64,000 nucleotides of DNA from Haliotis asinina (GCF_037392515.1 NC_090292.1:47667747-47731746), one strand, 5' to 3'. Shown: positions 43,396 to 56,400, counted from the stretch's first letter. Notes: generated by a model from the letters alone, not told the origin. Made by a program: numbers and translations.

Positions 43396-45616
43396 TGCTG
43401 TATTACACCCATGTTCGAACAGAGTTGAAACAAACCAATTTGCTAATTTAGAACTAACTCCATTGCGACTATCGATTTTCGTAATTCTAACGTTGATAAT
43501 GTTACATAATCGACTCATATTACATATATGCGTCAGTGGTATTGCAACACTGATTTTTTTTTTACTTCGATCGTTACTAAACACAGCTGGTAATTCAAAA
43601 CATTCACCACATAGACACAAATAATATCATATGTTCTTACACAAAAATCATAAAAAAGTAACTGAAGCATTTTGTTCAGCTGTTGAAAGTTTCATCCTGA
43701 TTTGAAATTTGATTGTTCAATTTACATGAGCATTGTGTAAAAAACATTTGTATGTGAACACTGTAATTATCTGATGCAGTGTATTTATCACGTGTATGAC
43801 TAAGTCTCTATTGATCCATCGTCAAAACAATAAGGATAATATGTATTGCTTACGGAATTGATACAGATGCGTGTAGGCATTCAGTCAGACAACAGTAATG
43901 AGATATTTGACCTCCTCTTTCAACCTCGAAATAATAGCTTCTGGCCGAATGCATCTCTAGTTACGCCTTCGATGAAAGTTTTGTCTCGTGACAAGTGTAA
44001 AACAAACTAATGTGCTCTTATATCATTGGAAACCTGTACTATGGACTCAATCATTAATCTTCCGAGTCTCGAATTTCGATGACTGTCTCTACTTAGTGGT
44101 TGGATTTGGTATTTGGTTATCTTGCATACAAAGAATACATAAATACATAAATATGTAAAGAAAATATATATGCACAAGCTACAAAAGATCTACATGAGAA
44201 AGTTCTATAAATATACGTAAAACGTTGCATTTATGATATGTATTTACACCTGTTTTCTTTGAGTATATACCTTTATAACACAACTAAGCAATTAAACAAT
44301 CAGAACTTGCTTGTATGTCAAGACAGTTTCCTGTAATCCCTGAAACCTGCCGGATTCAGGATTCAGGATTTTTATTCTCATAAATCATACGAAATGATAT
44401 AGAGGACATACATGATTTTGAATGGATACAATGTGCAATTGTGGCTACTATGCATATTAACATAAAATATAGTTGTTCTACTAAAACACGGATAATACAC
44501 AGATAATTTCGTTAAATAGACATTTTTTACCAGAGGATAATAAATTTATCAATATCGGGGTTATTGCAAAACAGCTAGAGAGACTACATTTTCTTACATC
44601 ACCTAAAGTTGTGCATGATAGGATATTATGAAATTCGTCACGTTAAATAAGGTTCTAGGTAGAGGGTATTCTTATATACGGAGTACTATTTACATTTTGA
44701 TGAGTTTTAAAGGTCAGCATTACATGACTGCTTAAACCGATATATAAGTGTGTATTTAACAGAGTTTTCAGCAGAAAGAAAACTGGGACTGCCATATATA
44801 TGATAATCCAACACTTTGAAGTATATTTTTACCATATTTTAAAGATAAACATCTGATGTTTACATTATATACTAGTGCTATATGAGGTAACTTATCTCAT
44901 AATGTAATGACTTTGCGCCAGTGGCTTATGATTCTTGTTTAAGCATTACTTCAGCTGGGTATCTACCAAGTTCCTCTTAAAAGGGATATCAGGCGTGATG
45001 AGAACTAATTAGTCCCGCCACAGCCAGCCAGGCAATCAGCACAGAGCTTCAGATGTTGAGCAGTAAAGTGGCTCTCTGGCTTAATGAGTTAATGAACAAT
45101 GTTTTTTGAGCGCTTTAAAGTGTATTGAAATATGTCTTGTCAATTCCACTGACATTTGCTTATAAACACTTAAATATAAAAGACATAGTCTCTGCTTCTT
45201 CAGAACAAATAAGGGTTAATTAAGTAGCCCCGACTGGGAAATTAAGGAACGAACTCAACATACTGTCACCTTCTGTGCAGGACGTCACACGTCACCAACT
45301 GCTTTCTTTACCATTTGTACTAATTAACATGTGCTTCATCATGCTCCAACGCACACAGGGATTTAGTTCGTTTTCGACGTCGGCTGCGTTTAACAGTATT
45401 TCAGCCAGTTTACTGGATCAGTCGGAATTTTACAGTGAATGAATGAATGACAAAGTGAGAATTAAGAGCAAGAACTAATTTTGAATGAAAGAAAGAAATA
45501 AAGAAAACGAAAAATAGAAAGAAGTATATATGTGTGTGAATGTAAGAATAAATGATATACCACGACCTTCGAAAACATGTTAGGCTAGATCACATGTGTT
45601 AGTGAGGGAGGGAGAG
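43396..45616. other. Gene-poor AT-rich stretch
   Basis: Over 2.2 kb I see no convincing exon, no LINE or SINE homology and no structured repeat other than short runs (gattcaggattcagg near 44350, GAAA-rich near 45485). Confidence 0.45.
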
Positions 45617-46105
45617 AGAGAGTGAGTTAATATTTAACGTCACATCGGCAATATTTCAGCCGTATCGTGACGGGAATCTAACACTGAAATGCAATATAAT
45701 TATGCCTACTATAAAAACCTGTCGACAAAGGACAGTAAAACAACCATGATAACACAAAAAAAGAATTTAAAACTAGTAATTGTACCTTAAAAAACAGTTT
45801 ATCAATGGGCTATAGATTGCTAACAACTGAAGGTAGATTACCATACTAGGGGCCATGGGGACTTACAGTACTTTTGCTACCAACATGGACCCTAGCTAGA
45901 TTTATATCATGCCGTCACCCGTCAGCAATTTGGGAAATCTAGCCATGCAATACAAAGACACTTATTCTACGATTAAAAACATAAAAAGTTTGTGGACTTA
46001 CCTACCCTCTCAGAAGGAAACTAATTTTACAATACTTCAGCCCCCCTTTGAGGGTACAGCCACTAACAACCTCAGTTACTAATCTAACCTACCAATTAAA
46101 ATATT
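45617..46105 (-). mobile_element. 5'-truncated LINE, 3' UTR
   Basis: The tail is adjacent to a (GA)n run (agagtgagttaatatttaac), and the 3' UTR continues to about 46105 (accatggggacttacagtac or close variants, ccctttgagggtacagccac, ctaccaattaaaatatt). A TSD is not evident, possibly because the tail merged with the GA run. Confidence 0.85.
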
Positions 46106-46635
46106 GAATTCTTTACCCTAAGTGTTTTTTTGGAAAAAAAACATTAAATGAACATATTATACAATAATTTTACTTTAAAGTTTCGCATTTCAGCTTTAAA
46201 TCTTATGATTGGAATGACAGAAATATCAAAGAGTTTTAGTTGGCATAGATATATTAAACCTCACGAAAACATCAAGCTTTTATAAACAATAGTTCATAAC
46301 TTTGAGCCTTGTCGCATAATAGTCTCTCTGCTCCCTGGTTCTTATAGCAATGAACCATATTTCACCAAAAGCCTGATGTTTTAATGATGGTTCATATATC
46401 TTTCACCCGCTAACTGTTATTTGATGCCTGAAAAGCTGAAACATAGAGCTTGAAATTTTAAGCATTAAAAAAAGAAACGTGAAACACAAATGTCATTGGA
46501 AATTTGGTATTATTCAAGGACGTTTAGATCAGCGGAAAACAAAGATACATGAGTAAACTTTTGTGTAGCCATGCATTATTATCTTGTCCATATTTCATCA
46601 CAGTCATTACTTTTGTCCACCAGGTGCTGTTGAAG
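46106..46635. other. Non-coding flank, probably including the 3' end of the Tc1-like element
   Basis: Nothing recognisable is coded here. If the Tc1-like element has terminal inverted repeats, the right one should lie in this stretch; I could not match it confidently to the other side. Confidence 0.35.
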
Positions 46636-47525
46636 TCAGTACCACGTATGGCCATCTCCGGCTGCTACCACTACCTGGCACCTCCTGGGCACAGATTGAA
46701 TCAGTCGTTGGATGTTTCCTTGGGGATTCCTTCTCCATTCCTCCTGCAGCATGTGGAAAAAATGTTGAAGATTCTGTGGTGGGTTACCACCGTCGACGAT
46801 CGATCTGATCACAAAGGTGTTCCATCTGGTATAGATCCGGGGATCTGGAGGGCCAGGGGAGGGTAATGACGTTGTTACTGGACAGGTAGTCCACAATTGC
46901 ACGTGTTGTGTGGGACCTGGCGTTCTTCCGTTGGAAGAGCTGTCCTTGACAGTCAACAAGGTAAAGGACGTGTGGATGGAGAATCTGGTTTATGTATTGA
47001 TTGGTCGTCAGATTGTCCTGACCAAGCACAAGTGCAGATCTGCTGGTGTATGAGGTCCCTCCCCACACATTAACACTTTTACCACCTGTATCTGTCCAGG
47101 TCACCTGTCTGATGCATTTAAGAGCAAAACGTTCATGACGTCGTCTGTACACACGGCCTCTACCATCGCGTCGCCTAAGGAGATAACGGAGTTCATCGCT
47201 AAAACATGTGTGCCTCCAGTTTGCCAGGTCCCATGGCAGCACTGTGTTACCCCATATCACTCGTCGACGTCCATGTAGTCGTGTCATGGACTACATCTCA
47301 GAGACGGTTCCTGATTGTCTGATCGGACACTCTTCAGGCTCCAAATTGTTCTTGTGGTGTATCCGGGTTGGTACGATGGCGGAGTGTTACCCAGATGTAA
47401 CGATCTTGGGCAGGTGTGGTGACTCTCGGTCTTCCAGATCTTGGTGGGTCATTCGTCGAATATGCATGACGAAATCAATCTCACAATCGATTTATTGTGC
47501 TGGGATGAACGCTGAAGATCCTTGC
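46636..47525 (-). pseudogene. Tc1/mariner-superfamily transposase (DD34E), broken
   Basis: Tc1-type transposases bind inverted repeats and cut and paste their DNA through a DDE core. The main open part (46784-47287, 167 codons) reads CFSDELRYLLRRRDGRGRVY, SVNVWGGTSYTSRSALV, LFQRKNARSHTTRAIVDYL and WPSRSPDLYQMEHLCDQ. The first Asp (FSD) and the Glu (MEH) are present, but the second Asp, normally in QDNARPHT, is Lys (RKNARSHT). The spacing from that position to the Glu is 34, hence DD34E. The C-terminus continues in another frame (NIQRLIQSVPRRCQ) to 46636, and the helix-turn-helix N-terminus continues upstream to about 47525 in other frames. It is inactive. Confidence 0.82.
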
Positions 47526-49353
47526 TACCTCTCCCATAGATGCACTAGCTTGCAATCATCCACCAATTTCTTGATTGTGATCGGCAGCGTTAAGACATCC
47601 CATTTTCGTGTACAGTACTTGCAAAAATGGAATTGTGAGATTCGATTCAGTCTTTTATAGTCACATATTGCACTCATGTCATTGTGCCTGATATTCGTGT
47701 TCCATAACAAATTCATTTTTGGTTGCATTCGGTCAAACATGCTCTTCTGAAACATTAAAAAAGCAATGTGCAACCATCCAAAATGTTTGAGTTTACAAAT
47801 GTGTGCACAATTGTCGATATCATGTTTGATTATCATTTTGCGTTCCTTATTTTGAAGAATGCATCTTAATTTGTTCATGCGGAAGTAGCACTCTGATCGA
47901 GAAGTATCATCTAAGGGTAGATTCTGTATTTTTAAAACTTAACACTGAGAGTATTGTTGCAATAATCTGTTGTGACTCTGGGTCAGCTCATTGTTTAATT
48001 ATTGGTGGACAACATGTCTCAGCAGAGTTGTGTAATTAAAGAGGACGACGGAATATTAAAGTGTAGATCCCCAAGAATTCCCATTAAGTATTAATTCTCC
48101 AAATGGGACTGATGGACTCATTCACGGATGGACAGATGATCAGGGGCAATGCTAGTCATTGGTCAAAGATATAACTGACTTGTGGCTAGTCCTTCTTTGG
48201 GGACAGGAGTAGTTCTGGGCTGTCGGGTAGCTCACGTGTCAAAGGAACGGGCCTAAGGAACGGTCTCACTTGGGGTTATTTAGTGGACATATGCATTCCT
48301 AGTTAAGAAATTTACATTGTGGGTACCTCGATCGTTTAGGGTATTGATACGTGTCTGGTGGAGTCTTTGTCACTTCACAGGTAGCTAAATATTGTGAGGA
48401 GCCGTTACTTAGCAGGACCATGCCCATGTAGATTGATGATGTAAGAAAAGTTGAAAAGTTAGCCCAACTGTTTATGCTCCTAGAAGCACAGTAGAATGAG
48501 GTATGGCCAACAAAGATATCAACTGTATCCATAAAAGAATGATCAAGCCTGAGTGTCGATTAGTGACCAAAGCTACATCAGTCATTTAAGGATGACATGT
48601 GGGTGTAGTGTTTATAGTGTTTCTGCACACGGAAATATTCAGACTCCAAGATGATGACATGCAGTGATTGAGTCTGGTGTATAATGAACACCCATTTTGG
48701 ATATTATGATATGATATGCTCCCACCACGACAGTGATCCTTTCGCTCTGTCCCCTTGTTTCTCTCTGATACTGATTAAGACTGAGCAAGAACAAGGGAGG
48801 GTTTGCGGTTTCATTTATCAACAAGGACAAAGACGTGGGAAACTTATGGCTATGTCAAAACATTGATATCAATATCTCTGAAAAGAGACCTAGTTTGACA
48901 TGTTATTACTTTTCCTCTTGGAAAACACTTCTGAAACAAATGGTGTCATTATGTTGATATCTCGTCGTGCAGCACATCGATACCGTGTTGTGTGACCAAT
49001 CAGGTGTTGAGAAGTCCTTTGACTGAGAGGAACAACTGACACGTACTCTCTGCATATTCATGACAATTGTTTGCAAGTTTCTGTGTTCTTGTGCTTGTCG
49101 TATTCTTCAAGCCCGGTTTCTTATGCTGACTGTCTACCCGGTGGGAGCTTTTAGAGATAGGGGTTCAGATCTTTTGCTCACTGTGTAACAGGTGGTTGTC
49201 TGTAGACACAGGCGTTCATAACTTTGGATTCACTATCTACTTGGTGATATCCTCCAGACGTTGGTGAAAATAGTCTTTGCACTCAGCGTGATTCTTGAAC
49301 CTCGTGGTACTCGTGCATCATCTCACGGGTGGTGATTTCAATAGCTCTCGAAC
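47526..49353. other. No gene recognised
   Basis: About 1.8 kb without recognised repeat or exon. Sequence just upstream of 49354 may be promoter and 5' UTR of the PAN-like exon, but no core promoter motif is clear. Confidence 0.4.
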
Positions 49354-49644
49354 ATGGCACTGAGGTATATGAACGATCATGTGCAACTACTCCTGACATT
49401 AACGGTTTTGATGATGTTTGTGATTTCAACAAGAAACACGAAGCAGTTTAGATCTAAGAAGACGAAGACGGACGGTTATGTTATCAAGAACATTGGTATC
49501 AAGCTGTGTCAGCTTAAATGTGCTGAACATGGTCAATGTGTGAATATTGAATACGATGCTGAGACTTTAACCTGCCGTTTTTCAGCAGATGAATCAACGA
49601 TCGCGAAGAAAGGACATGCCAATCTTGCACGGAGCCACTCACAC
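49354..49644 (+). CDS. First exon of a secreted or membrane PAN/Apple-like protein
   Basis: ATG at 49354 opens a frame with a hydrophobic leader (HVQLLLTLTVLMMFVIST), a basic stretch (KQFRSKKTKTD), then a PAN-like core: LCQLKCAEHGQCVNIEYD and ETLTCRFSADEST. The pairing LC-x3-C...C-x-N...LTC is typical of PAN/Apple domains. A strong donor (CAC|GTGAGTAA) follows 49644 in phase 0, so the longer open frame to 49794 is probably intronic. A phase-compatible exon candidate lies at 59327-59399, but about 9.7 kb of sequence, including full-length LINE F, separates them. The protein is likely extracellular; the ligand is unknown. It is a different sequence from the PAN-like exon at 39586. Confidence 0.55.
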
Positions 49645-49716
49645 GTGAGTAAATGTTTCCAAAACCTTGTCCTAACTGGGTACTCAATAAGCACATGTAT
49701 CCAACGTGTAGTTCAT

Positions 49717-50171
49717 GATGCATTTTGGAATTATCTGAGCATCATTTGTGATTTTGTGTATGTTGATTTTGTTTCCTTTTCATTGCCAGTGTGACCCTTC
49801 TAATTTTCTTGCCCACCTATCAGTCATTTCCTTAATCGAACACCGCCAACTCGAACCTGAAACCTACCACATCGTCATATACATTTGCTTATCTTTAAAT
49901 CAGATTTTTTAACGTTCACAACTGACGAAAATCAAAAACACTATTGAGATAATTTTGTCTTGTTAAACTTATTCCCGACCAAGTGACCCGTGTTCAGAAT
50001 ATGGTAGACGTGCAAAACACAAAAGATGATGCCCTGACCTTGACGTGCTGACTACAACATCCTGTAGACAGCTTTTGAAATTGATGTCGTTACTGGACAG
50101 GTAATCCACACTGGCACATGCTGTGTTCCTGATACATTTTGGAATTATCTGAGCATCATTTGTGATTTTGT
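49717..50171 (+). repeat. 41 bp direct repeat bracketing ~370 bp with a Tc1 transposase scrap
   Basis: The 41 bp beginning tgatgcattttggaattatc at 49717-49757 recurs at 50131-50171 with one mismatch. Just before the second copy, 50085-50130 (gttactggacaggtaatcca) matches the transposase segment encoding VDYLSSN at 46876-46912 on the same strand. Nothing else in the interval is recognised. Confidence 0.75.
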
Positions 50172-50214
50172 CATTCGAGACACGAAACACATGATTACAT
50201 GATGCCACTTAAAA

Positions 50215-50745
50215 AATGGTCAAATTCTAGTACTTTTTTTCGGCTGAGTCCCATCAGGGATTCGAACCCGCACCCTCAGAGTCAGGCACCTAATCGCCAG
50301 CACACAAAGTCAGCCGCCTAGCCCGCTCAGCCACTGCGACTTCCACAAAAATGAAAGTCGGACAACTGGTAGTCTAGACTGCGTACTTTGTGTACCCCTC
50401 TGATGAGTGTAAATTGGCACGGCTCCCACGGCCGAAAGCTGTGATTACACGATGCCATTTAGAAAGTGGTCAAATGCAGCACAGGTCATATTTTGGATTT
50501 ACACTTTCTTAGTAAAGCACAAATTCTAGTACTTTTTTGGTTGAGTCCCATCCGGGATTCAAACTAGCACCCTCAGAATCAGGAATCTTATCACCAGCAC
50601 ACCAGCACACCGGCACACCAGCACACCAACCACCGCGACTTCCACAAATATGAAAGTTGGACAACTGGTAGTCTAGACTGCGTACTTTGTGTGCTCATCT
50701 GATAAGTGTCAATTGGCACGGCACGCGCGATCGAAATGGATGGGA
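50215..50745 (-). mobile_element. tRNA-derived SINE-like unit, duplicated in tandem
   Basis: On the minus strand 50215-50345 contains a type-2-tRNA-like head: A box TGGCTGAGCGG and B box GGTTCGAATCC, with a long intervening arm. A second, decayed copy follows at about 50520-50645, where the middle is replaced by a (CCAGCACA)n-like run. Flanking sequence is also duplicated (cggacaactggtagtctaga / tggacaactggtagtctaga). The tRNA-like fold is not preserved in the second copy, so I do not call a tRNA gene. Confidence 0.65.
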
Positions 50746-50891
50746 CTAGATTTTGTACTTCACTATGAAATTGAAATCCCAAATAGAACATATGTTACGT
50801 AAATATACTCAGGGTGATAAAGTGGTGGAAGGTAATGGTTGGTCTGATGTTTAGCAGATTTTTTGGGTAAATCGATCTGGCTATTTGAACG

Positions 50892-51526
50892 AAACTTTCC
50901 ACAGCATTTCATTTACTCGGGGTCACTTGAGACAATTGTGTGTCATTTCATGTAACATGCTTGTTACTCCTGGTTGGCAAAGACAATAAACAGAGTTTGT
51001 GTGCAATCATAACGTATACATGAAGAAAAACAAAAGATACAATAAGATTCACTGTTTTATTTTCAGACAAATAGAGATCAAAGATATAATGAAAAGATAT
51101 AGCACTAATTAACAGATCAACATGTATAACAAAAATATTTCCAAAAACATGCGATAGCTAACGTTCACTTGCACCCCTTGACAGTCATCCTCACACTTAC
51201 AGAGACACACTTACAAACACACCCAAGTCAGTCACTACTATTGCTAACCATATAATAACACACAGCTTGCAATACAATGCAATAAGAAAATGTAATGAAG
51301 AACTTTGAAAGTGTATTTAAAATAAATATAGGTCTGTTTGAAAATAAACAAACATTAACACTGAATAAAATTGAAATAAAATTAGAATATATTTTCAAAG
51401 ATCAAAACTATTGAAGTTTTACAATGAGAATAAATCAAATTGAATGGAACATAGAAAAAACTTACGTTCATGTGATCGGTTAGCTATTTAAAAGCCTGTT
51501 CAGGTTCATCGTTGGGCGGATATCAC
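50892..51526 (+). repeat. Unclassified ~650 bp interspersed repeat, copy 2
   Basis: It aligns with 1572-2230 in the same orientation over essentially its whole length, from gaaactttccacagcatttc to gggcggatatcac. Flanks differ on both sides. No ORF or terminal structure was seen. Confidence 0.7.
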
Positions 51527-51848
51527 TCTGTCATTCTGGTTTGGGTGCCTCATAATGGTCTTCATGACGGCCTTAGTTTAGGTGGATGCGTTGAAAATTG
51601 TGGATGAGTCCTGTGCAGACTTGTACGTCCTGACTTAACTGGATTCTCAGGTAAATGGGATCGGGAGCAATAAATTGACATCTTCTTCATCACACACAAC
51701 TGGTTAAGTCATTTCTAATGTGAGTATAGTTGAAACCTTTTCCTTTCGTTGATCTGGCCCAACAATGGTTCCTGGTGATATGACCGGCGGGTTTTGGCAG
51801 CAGTTGCCCCTCGCAGTGTGCGACATCGAGTGACCACTGCGGTACTGA

Positions 51849-52740
51849 TTTAACGTCACATCGGCAATATCTCAGCCATATCGTGACAAAAACAATTTAT
51901 ATGAGAAAAACGAAAATATGTTGAAGAATGAAACCTGTGACGATGGACAGAAAAAAATACTAGGGTATCACAGATACGGGTACAAAACTAGCATGTGTTA
52001 CGAGTGTGTATTTTCTGTGTATTTTGTTATTAATTAAGTAATAATTATTACTGGGAAACAACATTTAGTGTTTTGAATAACTATGGTGGGTCACATTGTG
52101 CATAATAGATGGTCAGCACTTTTGGGATTTTGGCAACAGTCTTTCCGGAAGTTGGGGTTATTTGTCCTTGACTTCTATTTGTGTACTACCGAGAGTTTCC
52201 ACGTGAGTGGAGATGATCGTATGTGCTAGAACTTTCAGGAAAATACTGAAAGTACATCCCCCACCCCCTGAAACTGCCGAGAGACCGCTCTGCGTGTTTT
52301 CCTCTGCGTAACTGTTTCAATCTGCACCACTGACTCACATTTTGTCTCAGTTCTATTGTATTTGAAATCGGTATTGTGACATTGACTTGCGACTTTGTAT
52401 AACTTGCTCTCTTTGCTTAAATAATACAAAATTTGAATGTTTTAGAATTGTCTTTGTTCTGTTTTGCTGGTTCACAGGGGATTTCTTGCATCGTGTGTCT
52501 TAAAGTAAAACATTCTAACAATGCAAGCAGGCAATGCAATATAAAACACGGGCTATAAATCGCCAACGACTGAATGTAAATCACGATACTAGGGGCCATG
52601 GGGACTTACAGTATCTTTGCTACCTGCATGGACCCTAGTTGGATTTACACCATCCCTTCAGCCACTAAAGAGAGTACAAAATGCGAGGCAAAATAGAAAT
52701 AGCGTGAATACTACGATTAAAAGCCTAGTAGACTTAGTAG
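51849..52740 (-). mobile_element. LINE 3' UTR fragment split by ~530 bp of other sequence
   Basis: 51849-51996 matches the distal 3' UTR (ttaacgtcacatcggcaata, then catatcgtgac) and 52531-52740 continues it (gggctataaatcgccaacga, ggccatggggacttacagta, gaatactacgattaaaagcc). The intervening 51997-52530 is AT-rich and unrecognised. A short (agacttagt)n run closes the fragment near 52730-52762. Confidence 0.8.
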
Positions 52741-53416
52741 ACTTAGTAGACGTAGACTTAGTTCAAGTCCCTATATTAAGCTTTACGGGCGACGCCATTT
52801 TTACAGTCACGACAGACACCTAATATCATGTATTCGTTTACTTACTTCGATCGTTTTATTTTCGCTTTTATTATAGAGTGAGTGAGTTAATGTTTAACGT
52901 CACATCGGCAATATCTCAGCCATATCGTGACGAGAACATTTAAATTAAATATATGCATATGGAAAAATCTGTCAACGAAGGACAGTAAAACAACTAGCAT
53001 ATCACAATTTTAATTAAAACTAGTGTGGAAAGTTAAAACTAATAGCACTATTTAGACAATACAATATAAAAACAGACTATAGATCGCCAACAAGTGAAGG
53101 TAGATCACCACACTAGGGACCATAGGGACTTACAGTACCTTTGCTACCTACATGGACCCTAGCTGGATTTACATCATCCCCTCAGCTGCTGGCGATTGTA
53201 CGAAAGGTTAACCAAAATTAAAACAACATGAATACTACGATTAAAAACCTGGTAGACTTAAATTTACTGTGAATGTTTGTGGACTTACGTACCCTCTCAG
53301 GAGGACAATAATTTTACAATACTTCAACCCCCTTTGAGGGTACAGCCACCAACAATTCAAGTTACTAATTCAAACTACCAATCATTAAAATACATCTATT
53401 TACAGAAACATACTAT

Positions 53417-56400
53417 TCAAAATTCACACAAAAAATCAATTTCTTTTAAAAAACCAATAATAAAATGAGAATTGACGTTGGTAAAAAGATCCTTCATTGT
53501 TTTAACATTAAAATATTTATCCCTTGTGATGGAGAATTCAACACAGTCAAGCAGAATATGCTTGACCGTGACTCTCTCATCACAAAGGATGCAAAATCGA
53601 GGATCCTCACCTTTCAACAGGTATGCATGAGTATATCTAGTGTGGCCAATACAACATCGTCGTAGTATGACCTCTTCAAATCTGGACTGACAACCCAAGT
53701 GGGTATAACCCATGTAAGGTTTTATCTCATGTAATTTATTTATACCCACTTGGGTGTCCCACTTCTTTTGCATCAGATCACGGATATAAGATCTAATGGT
53801 GGCTTTGTAATCACTGTAGGGAATAAGAAGCGGTGTCACAGATTTGTTTAGTGCTGCCTTGGCAGCAAGATCGGCCATTGTGTTCCCTGAAATGCCTACA
53901 TGGCTGGGTAACCAACAGAAGACGATGTCGTATTGGCCAGTAGCAAGATTATTATACAATTCAATAATGTCAATTAAAAGTGGATGTTTACATGATAAAT
54001 TTTTAATCGCCTGGAGACAAGAAAGAGAGTCTGAATAGATTATATATTGTTTACGTTTAGGGTGTCTTTGAATATATTTAAGAGCTGTTAATATGGCGTT
54101 AGCTTCTGCTGTAAAAATAGAACTACTATCTGGTAATCTAGAAGATATTATTCTGGATCCAATGACAGAGGCACAAGCCACAGCGCCACCATCCTTGGAC
54201 CCATCTGTAAATAAGGATTTATAATTGCTATATTTATGTTTTAATTGATTATATTCTTGCTTATATTGTAATTCATTAGTCTCTGATTTTTTAAATGTGG
54301 TCAATGTTAGGTCTACTTGAGGCCTGACCAACTGACAGGGAGGAGAAGAAAGAAGACGGGAGGGAGCTATGTTTTCCAGCTGAATCCCAGCAGCAGAAAG
54401 AAAAGGTTTAATTCTATGTCCGAGAGGCGGGACAAGAGAAGACTTTTTGTTGTATAAATCCTCATAAAAGGGATTGAAAACACAGTTATATGCAGGGTTA
54501 GAATGATTAGAGTATAAGTTAGTAATGTATTGTAAAGCTAACTTTATACGGCGCTGCTCAAGAGAAGGTTCATCAGCCTCAACATAGAGACTGTCAATAG
54601 GTGAAGTTCTAAAAGATCCAAGACAAAGTCTCAGACCTTGATGATGGACAGGATCAAGAAGTTTAAGATTGCTTTTGCAGGCTCCACCGTAAACGATTGA
54701 GCCATAATCAAGTTTAGAACGAACTAGTGATCGATAGAGATGGAGAAGGGTAGCTTGATCCCCTCCCCATTTTGAATTTGAAACAACTTTCAACAAGTCA
54801 ATTGCTTTCAGGCATTTAGTTTTAAGTGATTTAATATGTGGTAAAAAAGTTAAATGTGAATCAAAGATTAGACCCAAGAACTTGGCTTCCTTCACAACTT
54901 TAATGGGCGTCCCATCTAGAGACAGTTCAGGGTCTTTATGGGGTTTATATTTACGACAAAAATGTATGCAGTTAGTTTTCGATTTAGAAAATTTAAAGCT
55001 GTTTTCAAGACACCATTTATTAATCTTGTTTAAACACAACTGTAGTTGCCGTTCAATGGTATGCATATTTTTACCATGACAAGAAATATTAAAATCATCC
55101 ACAAATAACGATCCATCAATTGAACCGTTTAAAACTTTTGATAAGCTATTGATCTTGATGCTAAAAAGAGTGACAGGCAGAATACTGCCTTGTGGAACAC
55201 CCTGATCCTGATTGTAATGGTCAGACAGGGTAGAACCCACACGGACCTGGAATTGTCTGTCATTTAAAAAGTTGGCAATAAATTTAGGCAAACGACCTCG
55301 CAAGCCAAAGTCATGTAAATCTCTCAAAATACCATATTTCCAGGTTGTGTCATATGCTTTTTCAAGATCAAAAAAGATAGACACAGCATGTTGTTTATTA
55401 ATTAGTGCGTTTTTAACAAATGATTCCAGTCGCACTAAGTGATCGACAGTACTTCTGTTTTAACGGAAACCACACTGTATATCTGTTATGAGATTATTTG
55501 TTTCCAAGTACCAAACAAGTCGATTATTTATCATGGGTTCCATGGTCTTGCAAACACAGCTAGTTAATGAAATCGGACGACCATTGGATGGATCTGTATG
55601 ATCACATCCAGGTTTAGGTATTGGTACTACTATGGCATCACGCCATGAAGGAGGAAAGTTACCCGATGTCCAAATATCATCAAAAATACTTAGGAGAGTT
55701 TCCAGACAGGATTCTGGTAAATGTTTCAGGAGTTGATAATGGATGTTATCAGCTCCTGTAGCAGTATCATGAGATTGATCAAGAGCAGTATGGAGTTCAT
55801 GAATAGAAAACGTTTCATTATAATCTTCCCCGTTATCAGAATTGAAATTAATAATTTTCTTTTCTTGTTGTTTTTGATATTGCTGAAATTTAGGTGTATA
55901 ATTCGAAGAGGAAGAATGTTTAGCAAGAGTTTCACCCAGTTTATTCGCAATATCTGACTTATCAGTAAGTAATTGATCTCCATGTTTAAGATGATGGACA
56001 CTAGATTTAGTACCCTTACCTTTAATTGTCTGGACCATGTTCCATACCTTGGACATAGGTGTCCGAGAATTTATTTTGGATACATAATTTGGCCAAGATT
56101 GGCGTTTGTTCTGTTTAAAAGTACGCCGCGCTTTAGCATTTAGAATCTTAAATTTATTTAAATTATGCACCATAGGATGGCGACGGAAATAATGTTCTGC
56201 TTTTTTCCTTGCCTTCCTAGCTTGTTTGCATTCATCTTTGAACCATGGTTTTCTTATGTGTGGAACTGCAGAGGACTTTGGTATACACTCATCAGCTATG
56301 GAATTCAGTTTCTCAGAAAAACATTGAATAGCATCAGGAACGTCAACAAAAAGTTCAGGTTTAAGTTTTTCAGCACACAGTGTTTCGTATAAAGCCAAGT

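Noticed and set aside
44330..44375. Short direct repeats (ggattcaggattcagg)
   Set aside because: The run is too short to call as a tandem array or transposon end.
50240..50345. tRNA-Leu/Ser gene on the minus strand
   Set aside because: The box elements are good, but the unit is duplicated with flanks and its second copy is decayed, which fits a SINE-type relic better. A covariance-model scan would settle it.
51997..52530. Possible DNA transposon splitting the LINE 3' UTR
   Set aside because: I could not find inverted ends or a target duplication at the two boundaries, so the interruption is reported without a class.
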